A stretch of DNA of 64,000 bases, taken from VRUE01 sp963816785 (GTDB lineage Bacteria > Actinomycetota > Thermoleophilia > Solirubrobacterales > 70-9). The notes beneath the pieces were generated by a model. That model worked only from the letters and a program-made list of their open reading frames with translations, had not been told where the DNA came from and searched no databases. The position numbers were made by a program, and so were the translations under genes. How positions within the stretch are numbered: position 1 is the stretch's first letter; each line of letters starts with the position of its first letter. Shown here in pieces: positions 41,956 through 50,606 of the stretch. Where the stretch lies: the NCBI GenBank assembly GCA_963816785.1, contig CAWFLL010000004.1:1116001-1180000 (forward strand), in the 5' to 3' direction.

Positions 41956-42359
41956 CAATTGTGGTGGGGGGTCTCGCCGTTGCCGAAATGGGCGCCGGGA
42001 GGCTCGACGATCTGCGAGAAGCGGATCACGGTGACGATGTCGTCGCTCGAGATCGGGCGGCCGTAGATCTGCTCGAGGAACTTGACCTCGTCCTCGAGAC
42101 GGCGGAACTCGGGGTTGTCGTGCTCGATGTCGCGGGGCGAGAGGTCGCCGACCTTCTTCACCTCGACGTCATCGATGACGGCAGCGAAGATTTTCTCCCG
42201 TGGGCTGTGGCGGAAGCCGACCGTGATCCACACCACCTGCCCACGCTCGTACTTCGCGGTCTTATCGCCGAGCCTGATCGTCGCCGTCTTGCGCGCTCGC
42301 TTCAACTGGTCGACGAACACCGCTGAATAGAAGTTGAGGACGTAGATGCCGCCGCGCAT
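41955..42359 (-). CDS. ASCH (PUA-like) domain protein
   Basis: 134 residues from ATG 42359 (MRGGIYVLNFYSAVFVDQLK). The ASCH motif pattern is visible: RKTATIRLGDKTAKYERGQV followed by VWITVGFRHSPREKIFAAVI and VKKVGDLSPRDI. ASCH domains bind RNA or modified nucleotides and occur with translation factors. Nothing else in the neighbourhood points to a partner. The upstream reading frame is open but shows no conserved sequence. Confidence 0.75.
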   Translation of the reverse strand: MRGGIYVLNFYSAVFVDQLKRARKTATIRLGDKTAKYERGQVVWITVGFRHSPREKIFAAVIDDVEVKKVGDLSPRDIEHDNPEFRRLEDEVKFLEQIYGRPISSDDIVTVIRFSQIVEPPGAHFGNGETPHHN

Positions 42360-42489
42360 GGCGCAGCGAGCGTATCTGAGACCCCCATCTCGCGTGACGC
42401 GCTGGGTCAGATTCGTGTTCGCAATCCGGACCGGGCTTTCTCGCAAAGGGCTCCACTCGCGGGCGAAGCCGCGGCGGTCGGACCGGCTG

Positions 42490-42516
42490 TTGAGTTATTC
42501 CGCCCCCGGCTATACT
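42490..42516 (+). promoter_or_regulatory. Possible promoter of the RTX gene
   Basis: TTGAGT (42490-42495) and TATACT (42511-42516) resemble -35 and -10 boxes, though the spacer is only 15 nt. TATACT is a good -10 in an otherwise GC-rich area. The 70-nt leader before the ATG at 42586 contains GCGGGGCTGTAGAGGCCGCC and CCTTTC...GAAAGG complementary pairs that could fold. Confidence 0.35.
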
Positions 42517-42585
42517 GCATTTTTAGTAGACGGAGGCATGGCGGGGCTGTAGAGGCCGCCCTTTCTGGCCGATTGAAAGGTCGGA

Positions 42586-44475
42586 ATGGCTGAACTGGGC
42601 AAACCCACCCTGCGCCGGGTCGCGGGGCTCGTGCTGGCGTCGGCGCTGATCCTGCTGCTCCCGGCCTGGGCCGAGGCCGGGGCCGCAAGCTGCGCCGGGC
42701 GGCACGCGACGATCGTCGGCACACCGGGCAACGACGTGATCGTCGGCAAACGCGCCAGCGACGTCATCTACGGCGGCGGCGGCGATGACCGGATCAGCGG
42801 CGGGCGCAACGGCAACGACCGGATCTGCGGCGGGCCGGGTAACGACGTGATCAAGGGCGGCCGGGGCTACGACTCGCTGTTCGGCGAAGAGGGCAACGAC
42901 CGGCTCCGCGGTGAGACAGGGGCCGACCAGCTCGACGGTGGCGGCGGCGATGACGATCTGGAAGGGGCGGAGGGCAATGACGGCCTCAACGGCGGCGGCG
43001 GCGATGACGAGCTGCGCGGCGCGAAAGGCCCGGACAACCTCTTCGGCGGCGCGGGCGATGACTTCCTCAGCGGCGACAAAGGCAGCGATGACGCCGACGG
43101 TGGCGGCGGCGATGACCAGCTCGCCGGCGACAAGGGCAACGACCGGCTCACCGGCGGCCCCGGCGACGACCGTCTGGACGGAGGCGCCGGCGACGAGCCG
43201 GTCATCGACGGCGGGCCCGGCACCGACGTCGTCTTCGGCGGCACGGGGATCGATCACGCCAGCGGAGGCGGCGGCGACGGTGATGTCGTCCGTGGCGACA
43301 GCGGCGTCGACACGCTCGACGGCGGTGATGGCGTCCGCGACATCGTCTCCTACGCCAGCGCGACACGCGGCGGCATCGTCCTCGACCTCGGCTCCGGCCG
43401 CTCGAAAGGGGACGGTCACGACACCCTGACGGGCTTCGAGGACGTCGTCGGGTCGCCGCAGGGCGACAGCATCTCCGGCGACGGCGGCGCCAACAGGCTC
43501 GACGGCGGTGTCGGCGACGACAGCATGAGCGGGGCCGGGGGAGCCGACGAAGGATTCGGGGGAGCCGGCAGCGACAGCTGCTCCGGCTTCACGGTCGAGC
43601 ACTCCTGCGGCCCGGAACTCAACCCGCCGGGCGTCGGCGCATTCGCGATCCTCAACGACGGGCTCGACGGGACCAGCCTCGTCGTCCAGGGCGACGCGGG
43701 GCCTGACGACCTCCACATCAACTTCGGCGCCGGCGGCTGGACGATCTCCGACAGCGGCCCGATCTTCCCCGGCAGCGGCTGCGTCTCCGCCGGAGAGACC
43801 GTGGTGAGCTGCCCCGCTTCCTCCGCCACGGGGCTGCTGGTGATCACCGGCGGCACCGGCGATGACCGGATCGACATCGGAGCGAGCGTTCCCGCCGGGG
43901 TCAAGACCCGCGCCAACGGCAACGCCGGCTCCGACGCCCTGAGCGGTGGTCCCGGCGACGACGTGCTCGAGGCGGGCGAGAACTACAACGGCCCCAACAA
44001 CGGCATCGACACGCTCAGCGGCAACGCCGGCGCCGACGTGCTCTACGCCGACCCCGGCAGCGACAGCCTCTCCGGTGGCCCGGGGAACGACCTCCTCGTC
44101 TCATCCGTCAGCACCTGCCAAGGCCATGTCTACGACGGCGGCCCCGGTGACGACACCGTCTCCTACGGTCGCTCGGACGCCTCGTTGAAGGTGCAGCTCG
44201 GAGGAACCGGCGGCCCGCGGGGCTGCGGCAATGCCGACCGGGTCGGCGCCAACAACGAGAGCCTCGAGGGATCCGACGGCCCCGACCTCCTGATCGGGGA
44301 CGGGGGCGAGAACAGCTTCCTCGGCCACCAGGGCGCCGACACCTTCCTCGGCAAGGGAGGAAGCGACTTCATCGATGCCCTCGACGGCAGCCATGATCGG
44401 TCGATCAACTGCGGCGGCGGTGGCGACGACGACATCCTCAGGGATCGGGTCGACCCCAACCCGGTCGCCTGCTGA
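42586..44475 (+). CDS. Secreted calcium-binding RTX-repeat protein
   Basis: 629 residues. A signal peptide (VAGLVLASALILLLPAWAEA) is followed by HATIVGTPGNDVIVGKRASD, the opening of a hemolysin-type RTX block. More than 25 nonapeptides of the form GGxGxDxUx follow, e.g. GGGGDDRISGGRNGNDRICG and GGPGDDRLDGGAGDE, in residues ~40-335 and again ~440-600. Between them (~345-430) lies a small beta domain (FAILNDGLDGTSLVVQGDAG). Each pair of nonapeptides binds Ca2+ in a parallel beta-roll. No catalytic domain seen, so it is likely structural or adhesive at the cell surface. It is near the polysaccharide locus but not in an operon. Confidence 0.87.
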   Translation: MAELGKPTLRRVAGLVLASALILLLPAWAEAGAASCAGRHATIVGTPGNDVIVGKRASDVIYGGGGDDRISGGRNGNDRICGGPGNDVIKGGRGYDSLFGEEGNDRLRGETGADQLDGGGGDDDLEGAEGNDGLNGGGGDDELRGAKGPDNLFGGAGDDFLSGDKGSDDADGGGGDDQLAGDKGNDRLTGGPGDDRLDGGAGDEPVIDGGPGTDVVFGGTGIDHASGGGGDGDVVRGDSGVDTLDGGDGVRDIVSYASATRGGIVLDLGSGRSKGDGHDTLTGFEDVVGSPQGDSISGDGGANRLDGGVGDDSMSGAGGADEGFGGAGSDSCSGFTVEHSCGPELNPPGVGAFAILNDGLDGTSLVVQGDAGPDDLHINFGAGGWTISDSGPIFPGSGCVSAGETVVSCPASSATGLLVITGGTGDDRIDIGASVPAGVKTRANGNAGSDALSGGPGDDVLEAGENYNGPNNGIDTLSGNAGADVLYADPGSDSLSGGPGNDLLVSSVSTCQGHVYDGGPGDDTVSYGRSDASLKVQLGGTGGPRGCGNADRVGANNESLEGSDGPDLLIGDGGENSFLGHQGADTFLGKGGSDFIDALDGSHDRSINCGGGGDDDILRDRVDPNPVAC

Positions 44476-44478
44476 GGC

Positions 44479-45126
44479 TCACCCCGGGCCGAACCCCTCC
44501 TCTCCGACCAGCGGGACGAACCGGCAGGGCCCGATCTCCTCGCTGCGCAGGTCGTCACCGCGGCGCCGGAAGACGGTCAGCATGTCAGCCGAATCGGCAG
44601 CGATCGGGACAACCAGCCTGCCCCCCTCGGCAAGCTGCTGGAGCAGCGACGCCGGCGGCCCCGGGGCGGTTGCGTGGACGGCGATGGCCTCGAACGGCGC
44701 GCGCTCCGGAATGCCCCGACTCCCATCGCCGACCCGCACCTCGACGCCGCGGATGCCGAGCGAGTCGAGGGTGAGGCGCGCGGCGGCGGCAAGCGAGGGG
44801 TGCCGCTCGACGCTGATCACCTCGGCGGCGAGCGCGGCGAGGACCGCTGTCGAGTAACCCGAGCCAGTCCCGACCTCCAGCACCCGCTCGGTGCCACGCA
44901 GCTCCAGCGCCTGGCAGATCGCAGCGACGATCCACGGCTGCGAGATCGTCTGCCCCTCCCCGATCGGCTGGGCGGAGTCGGCATAGGCGCGGGCGCGATG
45001 GCGCTCGGGGACGAACTCCTCGCGCGGCACCGCTTCCATCGCGGCCAGGACCCGCTCGTCGGAGATGCCGCGACGCCGCAGCTGCCGCTCGACCATCGCC
45101 GCGCGCAGCTCGGCGAAGTCCCTCAT
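44479..45126 (-). CDS. pcm: Protein-L-isoaspartate O-methyltransferase
   Basis: 215 residues. N-terminal MVERQLRRRGISDERVLAAM and VPREEFVPERHRARAYADSA, then the substrate region PIGEGQTISQPWIVAAICQA, and SAM-binding motif I RVLEVGTGSGYSTAVLAALA with VISVERHPSLA as motif II. It methylates isoaspartyl residues in damaged proteins to start their repair. ATG 45126 follows the Crp-type stop by one base, so the two genes are in one transcript. Convergent with the RTX gene, 3 bp apart. Confidence 0.93.
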   Translation of the reverse strand: MRDFAELRAAMVERQLRRRGISDERVLAAMEAVPREEFVPERHRARAYADSAQPIGEGQTISQPWIVAAICQALELRGTERVLEVGTGSGYSTAVLAALAAEVISVERHPSLAAAARLTLDSLGIRGVEVRVGDGSRGIPERAPFEAIAVHATAPGPPASLLQQLAEGGRLVVPIAADSADMLTVFRRRGDDLRSEEIGPCRFVPLVGEEGFGPG

Positions 45127-45127
45127 C

Positions 45128-45825
45128 TCAGAAGATGTAGTTGCGGAGCTTCGCCGGCTCCAGGACCGTGACCCGCCCCCGGCCGGGGCGGACGACCCCG
45201 GCCCGCTCGAGGTCGGCGAGGAAGCGGCTGACGCTCTCCCGCGAGGTCCCGGCGAGCTGGGCGAGATCGGCCTGGTTCATCCGGATCGTCACCTCGCTGC
45301 CCTCTCCCCCCGACCCTCTTCCGCGACGAGCTGCGTCAGGACCCCGGCGACCCGGCTGGGCACGGTCTGGAAGGACTGGCGGGAGATCCGCTCGTTGGCG
45401 ACCCGCAGCCGCCTGACCAGGGCCGCGACGAGCTTGACCGTGATCTCCGGATGGCGGGCCAGCAGGGCCCGCACCTCGCCCGCGGGGAGCGCCAGCAGCT
45501 CGCCGTCCTCGAGCGCCTCGACGCTCGCCGAGCGCACCTCGCCGTCGAGCATCGCCAGCTCCCCGAAGATGTCCCCGGGCCCGAGCGTGGCGAGGGTGAT
45601 CGCCCTCCCGTCGGAGTGCTCGCGGGTGACGCGAAAGCTGCCGGAGCGGACGATGTAGCAGGCGTCGGAGTGGTCCCCCTCGTGGAAGACCCGGGTCGCG
45701 GCCGGGAAGGAGCGGGGAACCGCGACGAGCGAGAAGCGCTCCAGCTCACCCTGCTCGAGGTCGGAGAAAAGCGGCACGCTGCGCAGCAACTCAACCGGGC
45801 TCGGGCTCCCCACCGAATCCACCAT
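45128..45825 (-). pseudogene. Crp/Fnr-family regulator with a frameshift before the HTH
   Basis: From ATG 45825 the cyclic-nucleotide-binding domain reads LRSVPLFSDLEQGELERFSL, GDHSDACYIVRSGSFRVTRE and LGPGDIFGELAMLDGEVRSA, and the dimer helix KLVAALVRRLRVANERISRQ. The frame ends early at 45289, but the next frame continues GSEVTIRMNQADLAQLAGTS, RESVSRFLADLERAGVVRPG and ends LEPAKLRNYIF at TGA 45128-45130: the winged-helix recognition domain. The shift lies at or near a run of six G (minus strand; six C at ~45305-45310 on plus). The gene is intact apart from this one-base event, so a sequencing error is plausible. Confidence 0.8.
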
Positions 45826-45850
45826 GGCCTGATTATCACCCCATCGCGGC

Positions 45851-48800
45851 TCAGCCGGCGGCCGCCGTGAGCCGGCGCGGGCCGCGGGCGAAGCCGGCCT
45901 CGAGCAGCGCCTCCTCGTTGCCGGAGCCGATCACCGGCTCGCCATCGAGCTTCTCGATCGAGAGCTTCGGCAACCGACCCCCCGAAACCGCCGCTGCGAG
46001 GGCGCCCATCGCCTCCGCCAGGTCGGCCGCGTCCAGCTCGGCGAGGCGGAGGATGCTGCGGCCGCCGCGCTCGACGTAGATCAGCGGCTCGCCGTCACGG
46101 AGCAGGACATGGGCGCCGGGGGCGCGAGCTGGGCGGCGGCCGGATCGGGGCTTCGGCCAGGGCAGCGCCGCGCCGTAGGGATTGGCGGGATCGGTGGCGG
46201 CGAGAACCTGGAACTGGCCACCGGCTTCGGGGAGGGAGCGGAGCCGCTCGACGGCGCCGGCGAGGGCGAACTGGGCGCCGCCCAGGCCCTCGACGAAGTA
46301 GCCGCGGCGGGCCGTGCCGAGCAGCTCGAGGTTGGCGAGCTCCGAATAGAGGGTCGAGAAGCCACCCGGCACCCCCTCGGCGAGGACCGTCTCGCGGGTG
46401 ACGATCCCGTAGCGCTCCAGCATCAGCTCCGCCTGGGCGCGGAGCCGGGGCCCGGCTCCGGGCGCGTTCTCGAACAGCGGCGCGGTCAGCGACCAGCGGC
46501 CCTGCACCGCCGACCCGGCGCCGGATCGACGGCGGGCGAAGCGGCGGCCCTGCCGCTCCTGGGCCGAGACCGAACGAAGCCGCGGCGCCCGCAGCGGCGC
46601 GAAGGCGTCATTGGTCACCTCGCCCGACCAGGCGAGGTCCCAGAGGGCGGTGTGGAGCTCCTCGGGCGGGAAGTCGAGATCGGCGAGGAGGTCGAGCCAG
46701 AACGACGGCCCCGCGACGAGGCGCTCGCGGATCGCATCGTGGGGGGCGCCCTCGACCAGCTCGAGCTTCGCGTTGGAGGGCGGCGGGCCGGCGAGCCTGA
46801 CGTCCTCGCGGAAGTAGAGAGCGACGCGACCATCGTTGCGCCCGAGCGCCCCGGCCCCGATCCAGACCAGCTCGCCGCTGGTGCAGAGCTCATCGAGCCA
46901 GGTCTGCGAGTAGGCACCGAGGCGCCGCGGCAGCACGTCCGCCTCCCAGACCTTCGGGGTGAGGGCGACGCCCTGCAGGGGCAGAAGCGCGTCGCGGAGC
47001 CGGTCGGGGCCGGCGCCGGCGGCGCGGTGGGAATCGACGTTCTGCCAGCTCGGCAGGAAGCGGGCAAAGCGGTCGCGCGCGGCCGGCTCGACTTCGCGGC
47101 GCAGGTGGGCGAGGCTCGCGCGCCGGACCCTGCGCAGCACATCGGAGTCGCACCACTCCCGCTCGCTGCCGCGGGGCAGGAGCTCGCCGCGGACCATCGC
47201 CCCTTCGCGCTCCAGCTCCCGCAGCGCCGGAGTCGGATCGACTCCGTAGCGAACGGCCAGCTGGGCGCTCGGAAACGGGCCGTGGGTGCGCGCGTAGCGG
47301 CGCACCAGGGCGCGCATCGCGTCAGGGTGGGCCTCGAGGAAAGCCTCCGGCAGGCCCGGTGGGGGCGGCACTCCGAGCGCGTCGCGGTAGAGGCCCGCGT
47401 CCTCGGCGGCGATGTAGCGCTCCTCGCCGCCGATCCGCACCACCACGGCGCGTCGCTCGGCGACCAGCTTCTCCAACATCGACGCGGCGGAGTAGCCCTC
47501 CTCCACCCGCTCCCCGCACTCGGCGGGGGTCAGGTCGCCGAGGCCGCGGAGGATCTGCTGCAGCGCGTCGCGATCCGCCGCCCGCCCGGCCTCGACGCGG
47601 TGCTGGAGCTGGGCCTCGACCTCCTCCAGCGCGGCGGGGTCGATCAGCTCGCGCAGCTCATCCTGGCCGAGCAGCTCACGCAGGAGGTCGCGGTCGAGGG
47701 CGAGCGCCGCCGCCCGGCGCTCTGCGTTGGGCGTGTCACCCTCGTACATGTAGGTCGCGACGTAGTCGAAGAGAAGCGAGGAGGCAAACGGCGAGGCGGT
47801 CGGCGTCTCGACCTCGACCAGGCCGAGCTGGCGCGAGTGCAGCTTCCGCAGCAGCTCTGTCAGCGAGGGCAGGTCGAGGACGTCGCGCAGGCACTCGCGG
47901 TAGGTCTCGAGCACGACCGGGAAGCGGGGGAAGTCGCGGGCGACGTCGAGCAGGCTCTGGGACTTGAGGCGCTGTTGCCAGAGCGGCGTCCGCTTGCCCG
48001 GGTAGGCGCGGGGTATCAGCAGCGACCGGGCCGCGCTCTCGCGGAAGTGGGAGCCGAACAGGGCCGATCCCGACAGCTCCGCGACCACCAGGTCCTCGAG
48101 CTCGTCGGGCTCGATCATCACCAGGTCGGCCGGGGGAGGGTCGTCGGCGTCGGGGAGGTGGACGACGATCCCGTCGTCGGACCAGATCGCGTCCGCCTCG
48201 AGGTCGCGCTCGGCGCGGATCTTCTGCGCCAGCGCCAGCCCCCAGGCGGCGTGGACGCGCCCCCCGTACGGAGACAGGACGCAGAGCCGCCAGTCGCCGA
48301 TCTCGTCGCGGAAGCGCTCGACCACGATCGTCTCGTCGGAGGGGACGACGCGGGTCGCCGCCTGCTGCTCGCGCAGGTAGGCGACGAGGTTCTCGGAGGC
48401 GCGACGATCGAGGTCGTACTCGGCCGCCAGCTCGGCCGGCTCGCGGGAGACCGCCTCGCGGGCGAAGGCGCCGATCGCCCGCCCCAGCTCAGCGGGCCGG
48501 CCGATCCCGTCGCCCTTCCAGAAAGGCACCGCCCCGGGCAGCCCGGGCGCCGGGGTGACTATGACCCGGTCGCGAGTGATGTCCTCGATCCGCCAGGTCG
48601 TGGCGCCGAGCAGGAATGTCTGGCCGGGGCGCGCCTCGTAGACCATCTCCTCGTCCAGCTCGCCGACCCGGCGGCCGTCCGGGAGATGGACGCCGTACAG
48701 GCCGCGGTCCGGAATCGTGCCGGCGTTGGTGACCACCAGCTGGCGGGCGCCCTTGCGGCCGTGGATCGTGCCCTTGGTCCGGTCCCAGACGATCCGCGGC

Positions 48801-49420
48801 CGCAGCTCCGCGAAGCGGTCCGACGGATAGCGGCCGTCGAGCATGTCGAGGACGTTCTCGAGCTGCTCGCGGGAAAGGTCGTGGAATGGCTCGGCGGCTG
48901 TCACCAGGCGCTCGACCTCATCGACCTCCCACTCGTCGAGCGCCGCCATCGAGACCAGGTGCTGAGCGAGCACGTCGAGCGGGTTCTGGGGGATCACCGT
49001 CTCCTCGATCTCCCCCGTCCGCATCCGCTTCGCGACCACCGCGCACTCGAGGAGGTCGGCGCGGAACTTGGGGAAGATGCGGCCGCGGGAGACCTCACCC
49101 AGCGAGTGGCCGGCGCGGCCAACCCGCTGCAGGCCGCGGCTGACCGACTTCGGCGACTCGACCTGGATCACCAGGTCCACGGCCCCCATGTCGATCCCCA
49201 GCTCGAGCGACGAGGTCGCCACGAGGCAGGGCAACTGCCCGGATTTGAGCAGCTCCTCGACGACCGTGCGCTCCTCGTGGGAGAGCGACCCGTGATGAGC
49301 CCTGGCGATCTCGGGCAAGAGCTCATCGCCTCGGCCGGCGGGTCCTGTCGCGGCAGGGGACCCCCCACCCCCTGCGGTAGCTGAAGCTTCCTCGGAGGTG
49401 GGTCCCCCTACACGCACCAC
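45851..49420 (-). CDS. Lhr-type large ATP-dependent helicase, C-terminal part
   Basis: 1189 residues continuing the helicase of the adjacent frame (49323-50483). The second RecA domain contains RAHHGSLSHEERTVVEELLK, CLVATSSLELGIDMGAVDLV and the arginine-finger motif VI region GLQRVGRAGHSLGEVSRG. A winged-helix domain (~110-220) and the Lhr C-terminal region with DEAD/H-associated domain (LVVTNAGTIPDRGLYGVHLP, YPGKRTPLWQQRLKSQSLLD) follow, ending in a C-terminal core DUF4921-like part. Lhr enzymes unwind DNA:RNA hybrids or DNA and take part in repair. A one-base shift near 49395-49440, in a low-complexity linker beside C5-C6 runs, separates it from the N-terminal part. Confidence 0.88.
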   Translation of the reverse strand: MVRVGGPTSEEASATAGGGGSPAATGPAGRGDELLPEIARAHHGSLSHEERTVVEELLKSGQLPCLVATSSLELGIDMGAVDLVIQVESPKSVSRGLQRVGRAGHSLGEVSRGRIFPKFRADLLECAVVAKRMRTGEIEETVIPQNPLDVLAQHLVSMAALDEWEVDEVERLVTAAEPFHDLSREQLENVLDMLDGRYPSDRFAELRPRIVWDRTKGTIHGRKGARQLVVTNAGTIPDRGLYGVHLPDGRRVGELDEEMVYEARPGQTFLLGATTWRIEDITRDRVIVTPAPGLPGAVPFWKGDGIGRPAELGRAIGAFAREAVSREPAELAAEYDLDRRASENLVAYLREQQAATRVVPSDETIVVERFRDEIGDWRLCVLSPYGGRVHAAWGLALAQKIRAERDLEADAIWSDDGIVVHLPDADDPPPADLVMIEPDELEDLVVAELSGSALFGSHFRESAARSLLIPRAYPGKRTPLWQQRLKSQSLLDVARDFPRFPVVLETYRECLRDVLDLPSLTELLRKLHSRQLGLVEVETPTASPFASSLLFDYVATYMYEGDTPNAERRAAALALDRDLLRELLGQDELRELIDPAALEEVEAQLQHRVEAGRAADRDALQQILRGLGDLTPAECGERVEEGYSAASMLEKLVAERRAVVVRIGGEERYIAAEDAGLYRDALGVPPPPGLPEAFLEAHPDAMRALVRRYARTHGPFPSAQLAVRYGVDPTPALRELEREGAMVRGELLPRGSEREWCDSDVLRRVRRASLAHLRREVEPAARDRFARFLPSWQNVDSHRAAGAGPDRLRDALLPLQGVALTPKVWEADVLPRRLGAYSQTWLDELCTSGELVWIGAGALGRNDGRVALYFREDVRLAGPPPSNAKLELVEGAPHDAIRERLVAGPSFWLDLLADLDFPPEELHTALWDLAWSGEVTNDAFAPLRAPRLRSVSAQERQGRRFARRRSGAGSAVQGRWSLTAPLFENAPGAGPRLRAQAELMLERYGIVTRETVLAEGVPGGFSTLYSELANLELLGTARRGYFVEGLGGAQFALAGAVERLRSLPEAGGQFQVLAATDPANPYGAALPWPKPRSGRRPARAPGAHVLLRDGEPLIYVERGGRSILRLAELDAADLAEAMGALAAAVSGGRLPKLSIEKLDGEPVIGSGNEEALLEAGFARGPRRLTAAAG

Positions 49421-50483
49421 CCGCCGGAGAGGCGTTTCCCGCTTGCTCGGTGGCCGGGAGCTCCCCCGGTGGCTGTTCAGCGGCGAGCTCGTTGAGGCGC
49501 TTGGCGAGGCGCTCTGCGGCGCGGCGGGCGTTGACGAAGACGATCGTCGAGCGATGTTCGCGGACCAGCTTCAGGAGCTCGGGGTAGATCGCCGGCCAGA
49601 TCGAGCGGACGTGGGCGTTCGGCTCCCCCTCGGCGGGGACTCCCTCCGAGTTGGGGAAGTTGGGGGCCCCCGGCTCGGCCATGTCCTCGACCGGGACAAC
49701 GATCTGCAGGTCGAGCTCCTTGTCCTGGCCCGCATCGACGATCCTGCACTCGCGCCCCGGCCCGACCAGGAACTTCGCCACCCGCTCCAGCGGGCGCTGG
49801 GTGGCCGAGAGCCCGATCCGCTGAACCTGGGTGTCGGGAGAGGGCTCGGCGGAGCCTCCCCGCTGTTGCTCCGACGAGTCCTCTCCCGACACCCTGACCA
49901 GATGCTCGAGTCGCTCCAAACTCAGCGCCAGATGCGAGCCCCGCTTCGACTGGGCCACTGCGTGAATCTCGTCGACGATCACCGCCTCGGTGCCGGTGAG
50001 GATCTCGCGAGCGCCGGAGGAGAGGATCAGGTAGAGCGACTCGGGGGTGGTGATCAGGATGTCGGGGGGCGATTTCCGCATCGCCCGGCGCTCCGACTGG
50101 GGCGTGTCCCCGGTGCGCAGGCCGACCGAGAGGTCGGCGCCGATCCCCTGCAGGGGCGCGCGGAGGTTGCGCTCGATGTCGTAGGACAGCGCCTTGAGCG
50201 GCGAGACGTAGACGATCCGCACCCCCTGGCCGCGCTCCGAAGAGCGCGACAGCCTGTTGATCCCCCAGAGGAAGGCCGCCAACGTCTTCCCCGAGCCGGT
50301 CGGGGCGCAGATCAGGGCGTTGTCGCCGCCGGCGATCGCCTTCCAGCCCCCGGCCTGGGCGGGCGTCGGGGCGGCGAACGACGCCTCGAACCAGCGCCTG
50401 ACAGGGGCGCTGAACGGCGCCAACGGGTCGGAGCCCGCGCTCGCTTTACGGTCGGTGGCCAATCCTCCGATCTTACGCTCCAC
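49323..50483 (-). CDS. lhr: Lhr-type large ATP-dependent helicase, N-terminal part (frameshifted from 45851-49420)
   Basis: 386 residues from the start at 50483. The DEAD/DEAH helicase domain is complete: the Q-motif-like SAPVRRWFEASFAAPTPAQA, Walker A CAPTGSGKT (residues 59-67), IVYVSPLKALSYDIERNL, TPESLYLIL, Walker B VIVDEIHAVA, GLSATQRPLERVA (motif III), and STIVFVNARRAAERLAKRLN, which begins the second RecA domain. The last ~30 residues (NASPAGGACRGTHLRGSFSY) are out of frame with the partner. Joined together they give about 1,500 residues, the size of actinobacterial Lhr. The low-complexity, Pro/Gly-rich linker around the shift is typical of insertions in this family. Confidence 0.88.
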   Translation of the reverse strand: MERKIGGLATDRKASAGSDPLAPFSAPVRRWFEASFAAPTPAQAGGWKAIAGGDNALICAPTGSGKTLAAFLWGINRLSRSSERGQGVRIVYVSPLKALSYDIERNLRAPLQGIGADLSVGLRTGDTPQSERRAMRKSPPDILITTPESLYLILSSGAREILTGTEAVIVDEIHAVAQSKRGSHLALSLERLEHLVRVSGEDSSEQQRGGSAEPSPDTQVQRIGLSATQRPLERVAKFLVGPGRECRIVDAGQDKELDLQIVVPVEDMAEPGAPNFPNSEGVPAEGEPNAHVRSIWPAIYPELLKLVREHRSTIVFVNARRAAERLAKRLNELAAEQPPGELPATEQAGNASPAGGACRGTHLRGSFSYRRGWGVPCRDRTRRPRR

Positions 50484-50488
50484 CCAGA

Positions 50489-50550
50489 ATTGCGCTTCGC
50501 TCGCTGCGCGAAGAAACAGAGATGGCTCATTTGGCTCGCCCCGCGCTCAT
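50489..50550. repeat. Repeat family B, copy B1
   Basis: TGCGCTTCGCTCGCTGCGCG, AAGAAACAGAGATGGCTCAT, TTGGCTCGCCCCGCGCTCAT: about 85% identical to B2 (62142-62201) over 60 bp. It contains a CTTCGC/GCGAAG hairpin and the AGAAACAGAGATGG variant of the AGATATGG motif. It lies directly upstream of the helicase start, between two minus-strand genes. Confidence 0.6.
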
Positions 50551-50606
50551 TTTTCGCGACGCGGAATCGAGGCCCGGAAGTGGGGAATGTCAGCTCAGAT
50601 CGGCGC

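Noticed and set aside
42536..42553. A four-codon leader frame (ATG GCG GGG CTG TAG) before the RTX gene.
   Set aside because: The GGAGG is only one base from the ATG, and no attenuator-like codon pattern follows. Too little support for a leader peptide.
42750..43330. Regular DNA repeats that could look like a CRISPR array.
   Set aside because: They are codon-level repeats of the RTX nonapeptides inside one open frame, with no constant-length repeats and no separate spacers. No cas gene is present.
46109..49384. A 1,091-residue plus-strand open frame opposite the helicase.
   Set aside because: It is the antisense shadow of the Lhr gene: composition is Arg/Gly/Glu-rich with no domain, and the sense strand has clear helicase motifs.
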